From JAWXVE01 sp044425575 (lineage in GTDB: Bacteria > Bacillota > Clostridia > Lachnospirales > Lachnospiraceae): 23,899 nucleotides of DNA. The stretch is taken from positions 1 through 23,899 of the forward strand of contig JAWXVE010000031.1 of the NCBI GenBank assembly GCA_044425575.1. Reading direction: 5' to 3'. The notes beneath the pieces are model-generated. The model searched no databases. It was not told where the DNA came from and saw only the letters and a program-made list of their open reading frames with translations. The translations under genes and the position numbers were made by a program. Positions 23,578-23,899 of this stretch are shown here, piece by piece; position 1 is the first letter of the stretch; every line of letters begins with the position of its first letter.

Positions 23578-23899
23578 TCATCCCTTCACCACCGCACAGC
23601 ACTTCTGGCAGAATCCAATTCCGTAACTAGTAATATCTGTGTATCCTTCTGCAAGGAGACCTGCCTTGTAGTTTTGCTCTTCTATTTGCTCTAGTGCCTT
23701 CTGGGCTGTTTCCTCTAACTTGGTTGGTACTTTCGTTATCTTGAATTCGAAGATAAAGGCTTTTCCTTGGTAGCTTGCACTTTTCACAATAAGATCTGGC
23801 CTTCCATTTCCGCTTTCTCGATTAGATGCGATCAAGTATTGTTGTATGTTGTTATATAGGCCTAATATCACACCATGATAAAAGGATTCTCCATTACCC
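23578..23899 (-). CDS. C-terminal PD-(D/E)XK domain of an AAA-ATPase-like protein (cut by window edge)
   Basis: The reading frame is open from the window edge, so this is the end of a longer gene. It starts in ...GNGESFYHGVILGLYNNIQQYL and continues with SNRESGNGRPDLIVK and AFIFEFKITK, which supply the D...ExK residues of a PD-(D/E)XK nuclease fold. It ends ...YGIGFCQKCCAVVKG. This is the typical C-terminal nuclease-like domain (PDDEXK_9, formerly DUF1703) of the AAA-ATPase-like family that is numerous in gut Clostridia and Bacteroidetes. The ATPase part would lie beyond 23899. The stop codon is intact. The function of the family is unknown; neighbouring relics suggest a region of gene gain and decay. 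Confidence 0.8.
   Translation of the reverse strand, partial: GNGESFYHGVILGLYNNIQQYLIASNRESGNGRPDLIVKSASYQGKAFIFEFKITKVPTKLEETAQKALEQIEEQNYKAGLLAEGYTDITSYGIGFCQKCCAVVKG

Noticed and set aside
4..23891. Many ORFs of 60-124 codons opposite or overlapping the rpo, rpl and cys genes
   Set aside because: They are out-of-frame shadows of well-supported genes, have no ribosome binding sites in operon context and encode no recognisable domains.

Overview
The window is AT-rich and all its translation and transcription genes look like those of a low-G+C anaerobic Clostridia, most likely a member of the Lachnospiraceae. This rests on the protein sequences, the strong AGGAGG ribosome binding sites, acidic C-terminal tails on RpoB and RpoC, a four-cysteine L33, and relics of Rpn and AAA/PD-(D/E)XK families common in that group. 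The species cannot be named from the sequence alone.

Layout. Almost everything is on the minus strand, so genes read from right to left. Positions 1-13834 hold the rpmG-secE-nusG-rplKA-rplJL-rpoBC-rpsL-rpsG-fusA supercluster. It is split by visible signals into four transcription units: (i) rpmG-secE-nusG-rplK-rplA, with a consensus promoter at 13806-13834, a probable L1-binding leader before rplK and a strong terminator after rplA; (ii) rplJ-rplL, with its own promoter, an L10 leader with an attenuator, and a terminator after rplL; (iii) rpoB-rpoC, with its own promoter; (iv) rpsL-rpsG-fusA, with a perfect TTGACA/TATAAT promoter. A membrane-anchored CapA-family gene sits between units (i) and (ii), which is not a usual resident of this cluster.

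The only plus-strand gene (14021-15334) is an orphan relative of the flagellar cap protein FliD. It ends at a bidirectional terminator facing a sulfate-activation operon, cysQ-cysD-cysNC (18964-15414). That operon makes PAPS and can dispose of PAP, but no reductase, permease or sulfotransferase lies in the window. Next come a water-forming NADH oxidase-like flavoprotein with its own promoter and terminator, and a translationally coupled pair: a DJ-1/PfpI protein followed by an N-acylglucosamine 2-epimerase-like (alpha/alpha)6 protein.

The right end (22883-23899) is a small zone of gene remains: a truncated Rpn-like nuclease, a truncated MNT nucleotidyltransferase, and the C-terminal PD-(D/E)XK part of an AAA-ATPase-like protein that runs off the window. 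I see no tRNA, rRNA, CRISPR array, insertion sequence or phage. I also see no convincing new multi-gene system. The most notable items are the CapA gene inside the ribosomal cluster, the independent rpoB promoter, the orphan FliD-like gene and the epimerase/PfpI pair.
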